Positions 50,605-58,798 are shown, numbered from the stretch's first letter. The stretch is 64,000 nt of DNA from Streptomyces sp. APSN-46.1 (GCF_022815725.1 NZ_JALGRF010000010.1:124001-188000), one strand, 5' to 3'. Numbers and translations: made by a program. The notes: generated by a model from the sequence alone, not told the origin.

Positions 50605-51167
50605 CGGCATCCGGCCAGTCCCCCCGCCGGTTCCGGTCCGCCCGGCGGGTGCCCGCCGCGCTGACCGCGCTCGCCGTGCTCGCGGTGGCCTGCCTGTTCC
50701 TGTACGACCTGGGGGCGGTACGGGCGCACCGCCCCGGCATGGGCTGGCGCCGGGAACTCGCGCGCCAGCTGGAGCGGCAGACGCCGACGGACGCGGGCGT
50801 GATCATCGCGGGCGCCGTCCTCGTGCTGGCCGGGGCGGTGCTCCTGCTGCTGGCGGTCACCCCCGGGCTCCGCCGGATCCTGCCGATGCGGACGCCGGAG
50901 GGAGCGGGGCTACGGGCCGGGCTCGGCCGGAAGGACGCCGCGCTGGTGCTGCGGGACCGGGCGATGGAGGTCTCCGGGGTGCGGTCGGCCCGGGTCAAGG
51001 TGGGCCGCACCCGCATCGCGGTCCGGGCCGGTTCGCACTTCCGCGAGCTGGACGACGTACGGGCGGACTTGGACGCGGTGCTCGCCGTCGGCATCGAGGA
51101 GCTCGGTCTCGCGCATCCGGCGCCGCCGCGGGTACGGGTCGGCCGGGCGGGCGGGAGAAAGGGGTGA
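50601..51167 (+). CDS. DUF6286-type membrane protein of the Asp23 operon
   Basis: A 188-residue protein with two transmembrane helices (VPAALTALAVLAVACLFLYD and ITAGAVLVLAGAVLLLLAVT-like at about 68-90) and a C-terminal soluble domain (GLGRKDAALVLRDRAMEVSG, VRSARVKVGRTRIAVRAGSH). The topology resembles AmaP, with the alternating strands of an Asp23-like fold at the C-terminus. GTG 50601 overlaps the stop of the second Asp23 gene. It is followed by the true AmaP-like gene after four bases. The DUF number is from memory. Confidence 0.8.
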   Translation: MTASGQSPRRFRSARRVPAALTALAVLAVACLFLYDLGAVRAHRPGMGWRRELARQLERQTPTDAGVIIAGAVLVLAGAVLLLLAVTPGLRRILPMRTPEGAGLRAGLGRKDAALVLRDRAMEVSGVRSARVKVGRTRIAVRAGSHFRELDDVRADLDAVLAVGIEELGLAHPAPPRVRVGRAGGRKG

Positions 51168-51171
51168 CGGG

Positions 51172-51729
51172 ATGCTCGGGATCGTGAACCGGGCCCTGCT
51201 CGGGGTCTTCGGGGTGCTCCTGCTGGCGGCGGGGGTCGTGGTGTTGACCGCGTCGCGGCCGCTGGGCGGGCGGCACGAGCCGCTGCTGACGGCGGAGGCC
51301 AGGGGGCGGTACGGACATGCCGAGGGCTGGGTGTGGTGGGCGGTGCTCGCGGGGCTGGGGGTGTGCGTGGTGCTGGCGCTGTGGTGGCTACTGGCGCAAC
51401 TGCGGCGCCCGCGGCTGGCGGCGGTGGTGGTGGACACGGGCGACGGGGCGTTCGCGCTGTTGCGGGGGCGGGCGCTGGAGGCCGCGGTGGCGGCGGAGGC
51501 GGGCGCGCTCGACGGGGTCGCGGGGTGCAAGGTCGCGCTGCGGGGGCGGCGGGGGGCACCGACCCTGCGGGTCGCGCTGGAGCTTGAGCCGCACGCGGTG
51601 CCGGCCGATGCGATGGCCGCGCTGGCCGGCCCGGTGCTGAACCACGCCCGCACCTCGGCGGGCCTCCAGGACCTCCCCACGGAGGCCCGCCTCCAGGTCA
51701 CATCCCACCGCGCCCAACGCGTGTCGTAG
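51172..51729 (+). CDS. amaP: AmaP-like membrane anchor of Asp23 proteins
   Basis: A 185-residue membrane protein. Two helices, NRALLGVFGVLLLAAGVVVL at 6-25 and WVWWAVLAGLGVCVVLALWW at about 53-72, flank a short outer loop; the cytoplasmic domain then reads VVDTGDGAFALLRGRALEAA, GCKVALRGRRGAPTLRVALE. This is the arrangement of AmaP, which holds Asp23 at the membrane in staphylococci. It is the last gene of the operon and ends ahead of a repeat-rich gap. Confidence in AmaP is good from topology and neighbours, though sequence similarity is weak. Confidence 0.82.
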   Translation: MLGIVNRALLGVFGVLLLAAGVVVLTASRPLGGRHEPLLTAEARGRYGHAEGWVWWAVLAGLGVCVVLALWWLLAQLRRPRLAAVVVDTGDGAFALLRGRALEAAVAAEAGALDGVAGCKVALRGRRGAPTLRVALELEPHAVPADAMAALAGPVLNHARTSAGLQDLPTEARLQVTSHRAQRVS

Positions 51730-52041
51730 CCAACCCGCCCCACCGGGGCCGCGCCGGCGGTCCGGACGGGGAGCCCGAACCCGCCGCGCGGCCCGGCTGG
51801 GGCCGGACGCGCCGAGCGGGACCCGGGGCCCGCCGCCCGGCTGGGGCCGGGCTCCGCGCCGAGCGCGCCGAGCTGGACCCGGGGCCCGCCGCGCGGCCCG
51901 GCTGGGGCCGGACTCCGCGCCGAGCGCGATGGCGGCTGTGGCGACGGATCCCGGGCGCTGCCCGCCGTGCGGTTCGGGCCGGGGACCCGGGGTTCCCGCG
52001 CGACGGCGTGGGTCAGGCGCCGGCGGGGTCGTCGGGTGGGG
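51730..52041. repeat. Tandem GC-rich repeats
   Basis: Blocks of CCCGCCGCGCGGCCCGGCTGGGGCCGG followed by CTCCGCGCCGAGCGCG recur three times between about 51779 and 51930, with a shared CCGAGC(T/G)GGACCCGGGGC spacer. No gene fits. It is placed between the convergent AmaP and SDR genes. Confidence 0.7.
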
Positions 52042-52797
52042 TCAGAAGCCGTGGCGGGAGCCGCCGTCTACGGGGAGCATCAGGCCCGTGAGGTACGACG
52101 CCGCGGGGGACAGGAGGAACGCCGCCGCTCGGCCGAACTCCTCCGGGGTGCCGTACCGCCGCAGCGGGATGCCGGATTCGTTCGCCGCCCGGGCGGCCGC
52201 CGCGTCGCCGGACAGGGCGTCGAGTTCGCGCACCCGGTCCGTGTCGATCCGCGCCGGCAGCAGTCCCACCACCCGGATCCCGCGCGGGCCCAGGTCCACC
52301 GACAGGGACTTCGCGAACCCCGCCAGCCCGGGCCGCAGGCCGTTGGAGATGGGCAGGCCCGGGATCGGCTCGTGGACCGAGCCCGACAGGACGAAGCCGA
52401 TGACCCCGCCCTCGCCCAGCTCGGCGGCCGCCGCCCGCGCCAGCCGGACCGCGCCCAGGAAGACCGACTCGAACGCGGCCGTCCACTGCTCGTCGGTATT
52501 GTCCGCCGCCGCACCCGGGGCCGGGCCGCCGACGCTGATCAGAATGCCGTCGAAGCGGCCGAAGCGTTCCTTCGCGGTGGCGATGAGCGCCGGCGCCGCC
52601 GCCGGGTCGGCGTTGTCCGCCGCCACGCCCACCGCGTTCGGGCCCAGCGCGGCCGCCACCTCGGCCGCACGCGCCGCGTCCCGGCCCGTCACGACGACCT
52701 TCGCGCCGTCGGCCGTCAGTTCGCGCGCCGAGGCGAAGCCCAGACCCCGCGTGGCTCCGGTGACGACGTACACACGGTCCTTCAGTCCAAGATCCAT
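52042..52797 (-). CDS. SDR family protein with altered active site
   Basis: A 251-residue short-chain dehydrogenase fold. The cofactor motif is VTGATRGLGFASAREL and VTGRDAARAAEVAA follows. The usual YxxxK catalytic pair is absent: at the expected place the sequence reads PGLPISNGLRPGLAGFAKSL, with no Tyr-x3-Lys. SDR members with the SNxLRP variant exist, so this may be a conserved subfamily with a different chemistry or none. The end LLSPAASYLTGLMLPVDGGS is standard. ATG 52797 is preferred over GTG 52806. It is 10 bases beyond the SURF1 stop on the same strand. Confidence 0.85.
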   Translation of the reverse strand: MDLGLKDRVYVVTGATRGLGFASARELTADGAKVVVTGRDAARAAEVAAALGPNAVGVAADNADPAAAPALIATAKERFGRFDGILISVGGPAPGAAADNTDEQWTAAFESVFLGAVRLARAAAAELGEGGVIGFVLSGSVHEPIPGLPISNGLRPGLAGFAKSLSVDLGPRGIRVVGLLPARIDTDRVRELDALSGDAAAARAANESGIPLRRYGTPEEFGRAAAFLLSPAASYLTGLMLPVDGGSRHGF

Positions 52798-52807
52798 GCC
52801 CGACACG

Positions 52808-53629
52808 CTACGCGGTGGGTGCCGGCTCCCGCTCCGGGAAGTCCGGATCCGCGGCTTCCCGGGACGCGGCCGCGGCCGCCGCCTCGCGGTCGCGCTTCTC
52901 CCGCCGTACGAGGATCACCCACCCCACCGGCACCGCCGCCGCGAACAGCCACCACTGCACGGCGTACGCCATGTGCGGGCCGATCGAGTCGTGGTCGGGC
53001 TCGGCGACCACCTCGGGGCTGCCGTCCGCCGGGACCGGCGCGGTGAGCTCCAGGTAGCCGCCGAGTACGGGCTTGCCCAGATACTCCGCCTGCCGCTCGC
53101 TGTTGATCAGCATCACCTGACGGTCCGGCAGGCCCGTGCGCTCCTTGATCCCGCTGCCGCCGCTCGTCTCGTCGGCCTTCAGCCGCCCGGTGACCGTCAC
53201 CTCGCCCGAGGGCGCGGCGGGCACCGGCGGATACGCGCGCGGGTCGCCGCCGCCCGCCACCCAGCCCCGGTTGACCAGGAGGACCCGGCCGTCGGCCAGC
53301 ACCAGCGGGGTCACGACGTGGAAGCCGACCTTGTCGTCGTTCGAGGTGCGCATACGGACGACGACCTCGTGCGCGGAGTCGTACGTGCCGGTGGCGGTCA
53401 CGGAGCGCCAGTAGTCGGCGCGCGGGACGACGTGTCCGGGGGAGGTGACCTCGGTCATGGGGACCGGCTGCGCGCGCAGGTTCGCCGCGATCAGTCCGTT
53501 CTGCGCGACCCGGTGCTCATGGCGGTGGAACTGCCAGAACCCCAGCTTGATCATCACGGGGATGAGCGCGAGGGCGACGAGGGTGAGGCACACCCACTGC
53601 CGGGTCAGCACAAAGCGGTACACGCCCAC
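52808..53629 (-). CDS. SURF1 family protein (cytochrome oxidase assembly)
   Basis: A 273-residue membrane protein with the SURF1 layout: an N-terminal helix (WVCLTLVALALIPVMIKLGF followed by WQFHRHEHR), a large external domain with GTYDSAHEVVVRMRTSNDDK, VLLVNRGWVAGGGDPRAYPP, and a C-terminal helix (HMAYAVQWWLFAAAVPVGWV followed by ILVRREKRDR). SURF1 helps insert haem a into aa3-type oxidase. No cox genes are adjacent. The start is GTG 53629 or the GTG two codons on. The gene precedes the SDR gene on the same strand with 10 bases between. Confidence 0.92.
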   Translation of the reverse strand: MGVYRFVLTRQWVCLTLVALALIPVMIKLGFWQFHRHEHRVAQNGLIAANLRAQPVPMTEVTSPGHVVPRADYWRSVTATGTYDSAHEVVVRMRTSNDDKVGFHVVTPLVLADGRVLLVNRGWVAGGGDPRAYPPVPAAPSGEVTVTGRLKADETSGGSGIKERTGLPDRQVMLINSERQAEYLGKPVLGGYLELTAPVPADGSPEVVAEPDHDSIGPHMAYAVQWWLFAAAVPVGWVILVRREKRDREAAAAAASREAADPDFPEREPAPTA

Positions 53630-53636
53630 GACGGTA

Positions 53637-53668
53637 CCCCCAGCCGCGAAGACCCCCGCGGCCGGGGG
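53637..53668 (-). terminator. Terminator of the Cys-rich mini-protein gene
   Basis: CCCCC-A-GCCGCG (53637-53648) and CGCGGC-C-GGGGG (53657-53668) form a stem with one mismatch. It lies just after the minus-strand stop at 53678 and ahead of SURF1. Confidence 0.65.
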
Positions 53669-53677
53669 CAGGGAGAG

Positions 53678-53911
53678 TCAGACGTGGTCGACGATGCCCA
53701 CCTTCCCTTCCGCGCGGGCGCAGTGCCCTCCGCAGAACCACTGGCCTTCGACCTCGACGCCCTGTCCGATGATCTGGACCCGGCAGTGCTCGCAGAGGGG
53801 CGCCATGCGGTGAATGGCGCAGGAGAAGCAGTCGAAGACGTGCACGGCGCCCTGCGCGTGCACCTCGAAGGACATGCCGTAATCGTTTCCGCAGACCTCA
53901 CAACGTGCCAT
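53678..53911 (-). CDS. Cys-rich zinc-binding mini-protein
   Basis: A 77-residue protein with eight cysteines in four pairs: C4-x2-C7, C28-x2-C31, C40-x2-C43 and C60-x3-C64, with histidines near 34 and 63. This spacing suggests two zinc ribbons or a treble-clef/LIM-like unit. The N-terminus MARCEVCGNDYGMSFEVHAQ is typical of prokaryotic short zinc-ribbon proteins. The middle AVHVFDCFSCAIHRMAPLCE holds the central knuckles. It has its own terminator. I do not know the role; protein binding or metal storage is possible. Confidence 0.8.
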   Translation of the reverse strand: MARCEVCGNDYGMSFEVHAQGAVHVFDCFSCAIHRMAPLCEHCRVQIIGQGVEVEGQWFCGGHCARAEGKVGIVDHV

Positions 53912-53956
53912 GCGCCACAGGGTGGGACCCGAGGGCCGGGCGGCGAAAGGGGTTGC

Positions 53957-53971
53957 CGGGCGAGTCGCCCG
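53957..53971 (-). terminator. Short palindrome, possible terminator of the exonuclease gene
   Basis: CGGGCGA-G-TCGCCCG is a perfect inverted repeat with a one-base centre, five bases past the minus-strand stop. It is short, so termination is a guess. Confidence 0.4.
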
Positions 53972-53975
53972 ACGG

Positions 53976-54947
53976 TCACCCGTCTGCCGCAGCCACGTCC
54001 CGCAACAGCTGGGTGAAGGCCGCCTCGTCGACGACCGGTGTTCCGAAGGACTTCGCCTTGACCGTCTTCGACGTCACCGAGTCGGGGTCGTTCGTCACGA
54101 GCAGGCTGGTGAGCCTCGACACACTCGTCGCGACGTGCAGGCCCGCCTCGACCGCGCGGTCCTCCAGGAGTTCCCGGTCCACCGAGGTGTCGCCGGAGAA
54201 GGCGATCCGCATGCCCTGCTTCAGCGGCTTGCCGTCCACGAACCGCCCCGGGTTGGGGTGCGGGCACGGCGGGCGCTTGCGCGAGGGCCGCCAGCTGCCG
54301 CCCCGGTACGAGCTCTGGTACCCGACGCGCGGTGCGACGGGGGAGTCCGACCACTCCGTCAGCGCCCGGCACTCCAGCAGGGGCAGCCGTACGCCGTCCC
54401 GCGCGGCGGCGTGCAGCGACGGGCGGAACGCCTCCGCCAGGACCCGGGCGTCGTCGAGCGCGTGGTGGGCGCGCTGCTGGACGACGCCGAAGTGCGCGGC
54501 GAGCGACTCCAGCTTGTGGTTGGGCAGCGGAAGGTTCAGTTCCTTCGACAGGGCGATGGTGCACAGCCGCTGCCGGACCGGCGCGGTCTCCTCGGCCCGG
54601 GCGTACTCGCGGGCGATCATCTGCCAGTCGAAGATGGCGTTGTGCGCGACCAGCACCCGGTCCGCGAGCCGGCCGGCGAACTCCTCGGCGATGTCCTTGA
54701 AGAGCGGCGCGTCCTGGAGCATGTCGCTGGTCAGGCCGTGGATCCACACCGGGCCCGGGTCCCGCTGCGGGTTGACCAGCGTGTACCAGTGGTCCTCCAC
54801 ATTGCCCTGCGCGTCGAGCCGGTAGACGGCGGCGGAGACTATCCGGTCGTCGCGAGCGAGCCCAGTGGTCTCCACGTCGACGACCGCGTACCCCTGGGGG
54901 TACGCGGTCGGCCACATCGTCTCTGCGGTCGTACGGTCGTCGAGCAT
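53976..54947 (-). CDS. DEDDh exonuclease with C-terminal BRCT domain
   Basis: A 323-residue protein. Residues ~15-190 form a DnaQ-type 3'-5' exonuclease: D24/E26 in YAVVDVETTG, D in VAHNAIFDWQM, and the H-D pair in HHALDDARV. A basic linker (SRKRPPCPHP) follows. Residues ~235-320 look like a BRCT domain (GMRIAFSGDTSVDRELLEDR, then LTSLLVTNDPDSVTSKTVKA). It resembles the epsilon subunit of DNA polymerase III but with a phosphopeptide/DNA-binding BRCT partner, pointing to DNA repair. The start is ATG 54947 or GTG 54953; neither has a strong ribosome-binding site. Confidence 0.9.
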   Translation of the reverse strand: MLDDRTTAETMWPTAYPQGYAVVDVETTGLARDDRIVSAAVYRLDAQGNVEDHWYTLVNPQRDPGPVWIHGLTSDMLQDAPLFKDIAEEFAGRLADRVLVAHNAIFDWQMIAREYARAEETAPVRQRLCTIALSKELNLPLPNHKLESLAAHFGVVQQRAHHALDDARVLAEAFRPSLHAAARDGVRLPLLECRALTEWSDSPVAPRVGYQSSYRGGSWRPSRKRPPCPHPNPGRFVDGKPLKQGMRIAFSGDTSVDRELLEDRAVEAGLHVATSVSRLTSLLVTNDPDSVTSKTVKAKSFGTPVVDEAAFTQLLRDVAAADG

Positions 54948-54993
54948 GGTCACAGAGGATATCGGCCCGGACTGACACCCGGGGCCCGCCGGT

Positions 54994-55626
54994 TCATCGC
55001 GGCGGCGCGGACGGTGTCAGCAGGGCCTGTACGAGCGCGCGTACGGACAGCAGGAACAGCCGCTCCGGATCCGCCGGGCGGGCCAGCGCGCGGGCCAGTT
55101 CCGGGTCGTCGGGGGCGGTTGCCGGGTCCCAGAGCTCGCCCTCGGCGGGGGACTGGGCGGGGGAGCGCTCACGGTTGCGCTCCACGAGCAGGAAGCCGAC
55201 GATCTGGAACTGGACTGCGCGCACCGCGTCCGCGGCCCGGGCCCCGCGCAGCCCGGCCGCGTGCACCTCGTGGACCAGGGCCTGTTGGGCGGGCAGGAAC
55301 ATGCGCTCGGTGAGCCCGCGCTCGTGGACCATCGCGATCAGGTGCGGCCGCTCGCGCAGTTCGCGGCGGAGGATCCGGGCCACGGAGAGGATCCGCTCGG
55401 CGGGGGTGCGCCCGGCCGGCCCGATCGCCCCCATGTCCTGGACGGTCCGTTCCACGAGGGCGTCGAGCAGCGATTCGCGGTTGCCGACGTGCCAGTAGAT
55501 GGACGTGACGGCGGTACCCAGCTCGGCGGCGAGTTTGCGCATGGTGAGGGCGGCCGGGCCGTGCTGCTTGACCAGGGACGCGGCCGCCTCCAGCACCTCC
55601 GCGCGGGTCAGCGCGCTTCGGGCCAT
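54994..55626 (-). CDS. TetR family regulator of the decarboxylase operon
   Basis: A 210-residue TetR protein. The N-terminal helix-turn-helix is RAEVLEAAASLVKQHGPAAL followed by MRKLAAELGTAVTSIYWHVG. The C-terminal domain contains LRERPHLIAMVHERGLTERM and the Pro/Ser region ERSPAQSPAEGELWD. It is divergent from a four-gene operon beginning at 55754 with a perfect palindrome in between, so it is most likely the repressor of that operon. The GTWHVGN-type Y-W segment is a common TetR recognition pattern. The ligand is probably a pathway intermediate. Confidence 0.9.
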   Translation of the reverse strand: MARSALTRAEVLEAAASLVKQHGPAALTMRKLAAELGTAVTSIYWHVGNRESLLDALVERTVQDMGAIGPAGRTPAERILSVARILRRELRERPHLIAMVHERGLTERMFLPAQQALVHEVHAAGLRGARAADAVRAVQFQIVGFLLVERNRERSPAQSPAEGELWDPATAPDDPELARALARPADPERLFLLSVRALVQALLTPSAPPR

Positions 55627-55699
55627 CCCATTCCACCACCCATCTGTCGATCCGTCAGTTCTCGTGTGTGCGGGGGTCTTTACCCTTCATCGGCAGCGG

Positions 55700-55714
55700 T
55701 GTAACTCTGTTACA
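55700..55714. promoter_or_regulatory. TetR operator, perfect 15-bp palindrome
   Basis: TGTAAC-TCT-GTTACA is a perfect inverted repeat, overlapping a second palindrome CTCTGT-T-ACAGAG (55705-55717). It is 40 bp ahead of the decarboxylase gene and 74 bp ahead of the divergent TetR gene. It fits a TetR operator that controls both directions. Confidence 0.8.
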
Positions 55715-55753
55715 GAGCCCCCGGGGCTGACCCCAACGAAGGGTGGTACACCC

Positions 55754-56572
55754 ATGGCACGCATCCGGTACGGAGCGCGCACCGAGGCGGAGATCGCGGC
55801 CTCGCGCGAGAAGAGCGCCAAGCTCCCCGACATCTGGTCCACCGGTGTGGTGGCCGTCTGGGAGAGCGACCCGGACGTGATCGCGGCGGTCCTGCCGCCA
55901 CCGCTCAAGCCCGCCGAACAGCCCCTGGTGCGGGCCAACATCAGCAAGGTCGATCTGCCCGGCTACCCGCTCGGCGCCGGCTCGGTGGCCGTCGCCGCCC
56001 GCCACGGCGGGGTCGAGGGCTGGTACCCGCTGGTCATGCCGATGACCCACGAGCGCGCCCTGATCGGTGGCCGCGAGGTCTTCGGCGAGCCGAAGAAGCT
56101 GGGCGAGGTCACGGTGGAGCGCGAGGGACTCGTCGTACGGGCCGCACTCGCCCGGCACGGGATCGCCTTCGTGGAGGTACGCGGGGCGGTGGACCGCGAG
56201 CTGCCGCTGCCCGAGCCCACCGCCAAGACCGACTTCTACTTCAAGTTCCTTCCGGCCGTGGACGGTTCGGGCTTCGACGGCGACCCGGTGCTCGTGCACT
56301 GCGTCCGCAACGAGAAGGTCCGCAAGCTGGAGCACGTCACCGGTGACATCGTCCTGCGCGAGTCGATGTTCGACCCCGTCGCCGACCTTCCCGTACGCCG
56401 GATCGTGGAGATCACCATCGGCGAGAAGACCACCGACCAGAAGGGCCGGGCCGTCGAGCGGGTCAGCGCCCAGGCCCTGCTCCCGTACATCCACCAGCGC
56501 TACGACGACCCCCTCCAGATCCTGGACGCGCCCCCGCCGGGAAGCACAAAGGGGACAAAGGGGAGTGTCTGA
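55754..56572 (+). CDS. Acetoacetate-decarboxylase-family protein
   Basis: A 272-residue protein of the ADC family. Conserved segments include LPPPLKPAEQPLVRANISKV, YPLVMPMTHERALIGGREVF and GEPKKLGEVTVERE; the lysine in EPKKLGEV is where acetoacetate decarboxylase forms its Schiff base. VDRELPLPEPTAKTDFYFKF and KLEHVTGDIVLRESMFDPVA follow. Many homologues are not true decarboxylases but hydratases or aldolases on 2-oxo acids. ATG 55754 is the first good start. It opens a four-gene operon and follows the TetR operator. The pathway is unknown. Confidence 0.9.
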   Translation: MARIRYGARTEAEIAASREKSAKLPDIWSTGVVAVWESDPDVIAAVLPPPLKPAEQPLVRANISKVDLPGYPLGAGSVAVAARHGGVEGWYPLVMPMTHERALIGGREVFGEPKKLGEVTVEREGLVVRAALARHGIAFVEVRGAVDRELPLPEPTAKTDFYFKFLPAVDGSGFDGDPVLVHCVRNEKVRKLEHVTGDIVLRESMFDPVADLPVRRIVEITIGEKTTDQKGRAVERVSAQALLPYIHQRYDDPLQILDAPPPGSTKGTKGSV

Positions 56573-56573
56573 G

Positions 56574-57458
56574 ATGCGGCTCGAACCGGGACAGGTGGCC
56601 GTCGTCACCGGCGCCGCCAGCGGCATCGGCCTCGCCATGGCCCGCCGCTTCGCCGCCGAAGGGCTGCAGGTCGTCCTCGCGGACGTGGAGGAAGGCGCCC
56701 TGCGCAAGGCCGCCGACGAGCTGACGGCGGACGGGGCCCAGGTGCTCGCCCAGGTCGTGGACGTCAGCGACCGCGACTCCGTCGTCTCCCTCGCGGACGC
56801 CGCCTACGACACCTTCGGCGCCGTCCACGTGCTCTGCAACAACGCGGGCGTCGGCTCCGGGGCCGAGGGGCGGATGTGGGAGCACGAGCCCAACGACTGG
56901 AAGTGGGCCTTCTCCGTCAACGTCTGGGGCGTCTTCCACGGCATCCAGGCCTTCGTCCCCCGCATGATCGAGGGCGGCGCCCCGGGCCACGTCGTCAACA
57001 CCTCCTCCGGCGACGGCGGCATCGCCCCGCTGCCCACCGCCTCCGTGTACGCCGTCACCAAGGCGGCCGTGGTCACCATGACCGAGTCCCTGTACGCGCA
57101 CCTCAAGGCGGAGGGCGTGGACATCGGCGCCTCCGTCCTCTTCCCCGGGCCGCACATGCTGCGCACCGGGCTGTGGGAGTCGCACCGCAACCGGCCTGAG
57201 CGGTACGCGAAGGAGCGGCCGCGCAGAACCCCGTACCGCAGCCTCGACCAGTACGAGGCCGCGATGCGGCAGGCCGGCCACGAGGTGGAATTCACCCCGG
57301 TCGAGGAGGTCGCCGAGCACGTCCTCGACGGCATCCGCGCCGACCGCTTCTGGATGCTCCCGGCGAGCGAGCACAGCGACCGGCAGATCCGCGCCCGGTC
57401 GCAGTCGATGCTCGACCGCGCCAACCCCGCCTACCTGGAAAGCTTCATCCTCGACTGA
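56574..57458 (+). CDS. SDR family oxidoreductase of the decarboxylase operon
   Basis: A 294-residue short-chain dehydrogenase. The cofactor motif is VVTGAASGIGLAMARRFAAE at 10-29, followed by NNAGVG and the catalytic triad region NTSSGDGGIAPLPTASVYAV with Y and TK (SVYAVTKAA). The C-terminal part has MLRTGLWESHRNRPERYAKE and a longer tail than usual (DRANPAYLESFILD). It is an active SDR by motif, probably oxidising or reducing an alcohol/ketone in the pathway. ATG 56574 follows GGGGAG at eight bases and lies directly after the decarboxylase stop. Confidence 0.92.
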   Translation: MRLEPGQVAVVTGAASGIGLAMARRFAAEGLQVVLADVEEGALRKAADELTADGAQVLAQVVDVSDRDSVVSLADAAYDTFGAVHVLCNNAGVGSGAEGRMWEHEPNDWKWAFSVNVWGVFHGIQAFVPRMIEGGAPGHVVNTSSGDGGIAPLPTASVYAVTKAAVVTMTESLYAHLKAEGVDIGASVLFPGPHMLRTGLWESHRNRPERYAKERPRRTPYRSLDQYEAAMRQAGHEVEFTPVEEVAEHVLDGIRADRFWMLPASEHSDRQIRARSQSMLDRANPAYLESFILD

Positions 57459-57469
57459 GGAGCGTCGTC

Positions 57470-58798
57470 GTGAGTGCGAAGAAGGACCCGTACGAGAACG
57501 AGAACGCGAACGAGAACGCGTACGAAGACCCGTACCTGATCATCTCCTCCGACTGCCACGCGGGCCTGCCCACCGAGCGGTACCGCCCCTACCTCGACTC
57601 CCGCTTCCACCCCCAGTTCGACGAGTTCCTCGGCCAGCGCGACGCCCGGCGCGAGGAGGCCACCCGCCTCGGGGTCCGCAACGAGGCCTTCGCCCAGAAG
57701 TGGTTCCACGACCACGAGGAAGGCCTCAAGGGCGGCTGGGACACGGGCCGGCGCCTGAAGGAACTCGACGGCGACGGGGTGGCCGCCGAGGTCGACTTCC
57801 CCGACGCGGACGCCGTGGACAGCCAGACCGCCGCCCCCTTCGGGGTGGGTCTGGGGCTCTCCGGCGACCAGGACCCCGAGCTGGGCATGGCGGGCGCGCA
57901 GGCGCACAACCGGTGGCTGGCGGAGTTCGTCGGCGAGCATCCCGAACGCCACTGCGGAGTCGCCCTGCTGCCCATCACGGGCGAGCCGGCGAAGGTGGTC
58001 GCCGAGATCCACCGGGCCAGGGAATCCGGGCTCGGCGCGCTGATGATCCCCTCGATGTGGGTGGACCGGGCGCCCTACCACGACCGCCGCTACGACCCCG
58101 TGTGGGCGGCGGCGGCCGAGACGGGGATGCCGGTCGTCACGCACTCGGGCGCCGCCCCGCGCCACGAGTACGGAGACCACCTCGGCATCTACGTCTCCGA
58201 GGTCACCTGGTGGCCGGCCCGCCCGCTGTGGTTCCTCCTCTGGTCCGGCGTCTTCGAGCGGCACCCGGGACTGAGGTTCGGCATCGCCGAATCGGGCTGC
58301 TGGTGGCTGCCGAACCAGCTGTGGTTCATGGACCGGCTCTACCTCGGCGCCCACGGCGGCAAGAAGCTGTCCCCGTTCGCGGAGCTGAAGCGCCCGCCGA
58401 GCGAGTACCTGGACCGCCAGGTGTTCATCTGCGCCACGAACACCAAGCGGCGCGAGCTGGCGCAGCGCTACGAGATCGGCGTGGACAACATCTTGTGGGG
58501 CTCGGACTTCCCGCACCCCGAGGGGACTTGGCCCGACACCCGCAACTGGCTGCGGAACACCTTCCACGACATCCCGGTCGAGGAGACCCGGCGGATGCTG
58601 GGCCTGGCGGCGGCGGAGGTCTTCGGCTTCGACACGGGGAAGCTGGCCCCGATCGCCCGCCGGATCGGTCCGACGCCGGCGGAGCTGGGCCAGCCTGCGG
58701 ACCAGGCGGCGGTGGAGGCTTCCTGGGCCCGCTCCCGCGAGGTGGGCCGGCACTGGCTGACGGACCACGACTTCCCGTCGCTGGGGGTGTCGTCGTGA
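57470..58798 (+). CDS. Amidohydrolase-2 family protein (first of a pair)
   Basis: A 442-residue metal-dependent hydrolase or decarboxylase of the amidohydrolase-2 group. The N-terminal metal motif is IISSDCHAGLPTERYRPYLD (D-x-H), then AQAHNRWLAEFVGEHPERH, TGMPVVTHSGAAPRHE, and the aspartate in ILWGSDFPHPEGTWPDTRNW. Members related to ACMSD decarboxylate or hydrolyse cyclic or aromatic compounds. The first 20 residues are Glu/Asn-rich (YENENANENAYEDPY), encoded by an AACGAGAACGCG repeat. GTG 57470 is 11 bases past the SDR gene. Confidence 0.9.
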   Translation: MSAKKDPYENENANENAYEDPYLIISSDCHAGLPTERYRPYLDSRFHPQFDEFLGQRDARREEATRLGVRNEAFAQKWFHDHEEGLKGGWDTGRRLKELDGDGVAAEVDFPDADAVDSQTAAPFGVGLGLSGDQDPELGMAGAQAHNRWLAEFVGEHPERHCGVALLPITGEPAKVVAEIHRARESGLGALMIPSMWVDRAPYHDRRYDPVWAAAAETGMPVVTHSGAAPRHEYGDHLGIYVSEVTWWPARPLWFLLWSGVFERHPGLRFGIAESGCWWLPNQLWFMDRLYLGAHGGKKLSPFAELKRPPSEYLDRQVFICATNTKRRELAQRYEIGVDNILWGSDFPHPEGTWPDTRNWLRNTFHDIPVEETRRMLGLAAAEVFGFDTGKLAPIARRIGPTPAELGQPADQAAVEASWARSREVGRHWLTDHDFPSLGVSS

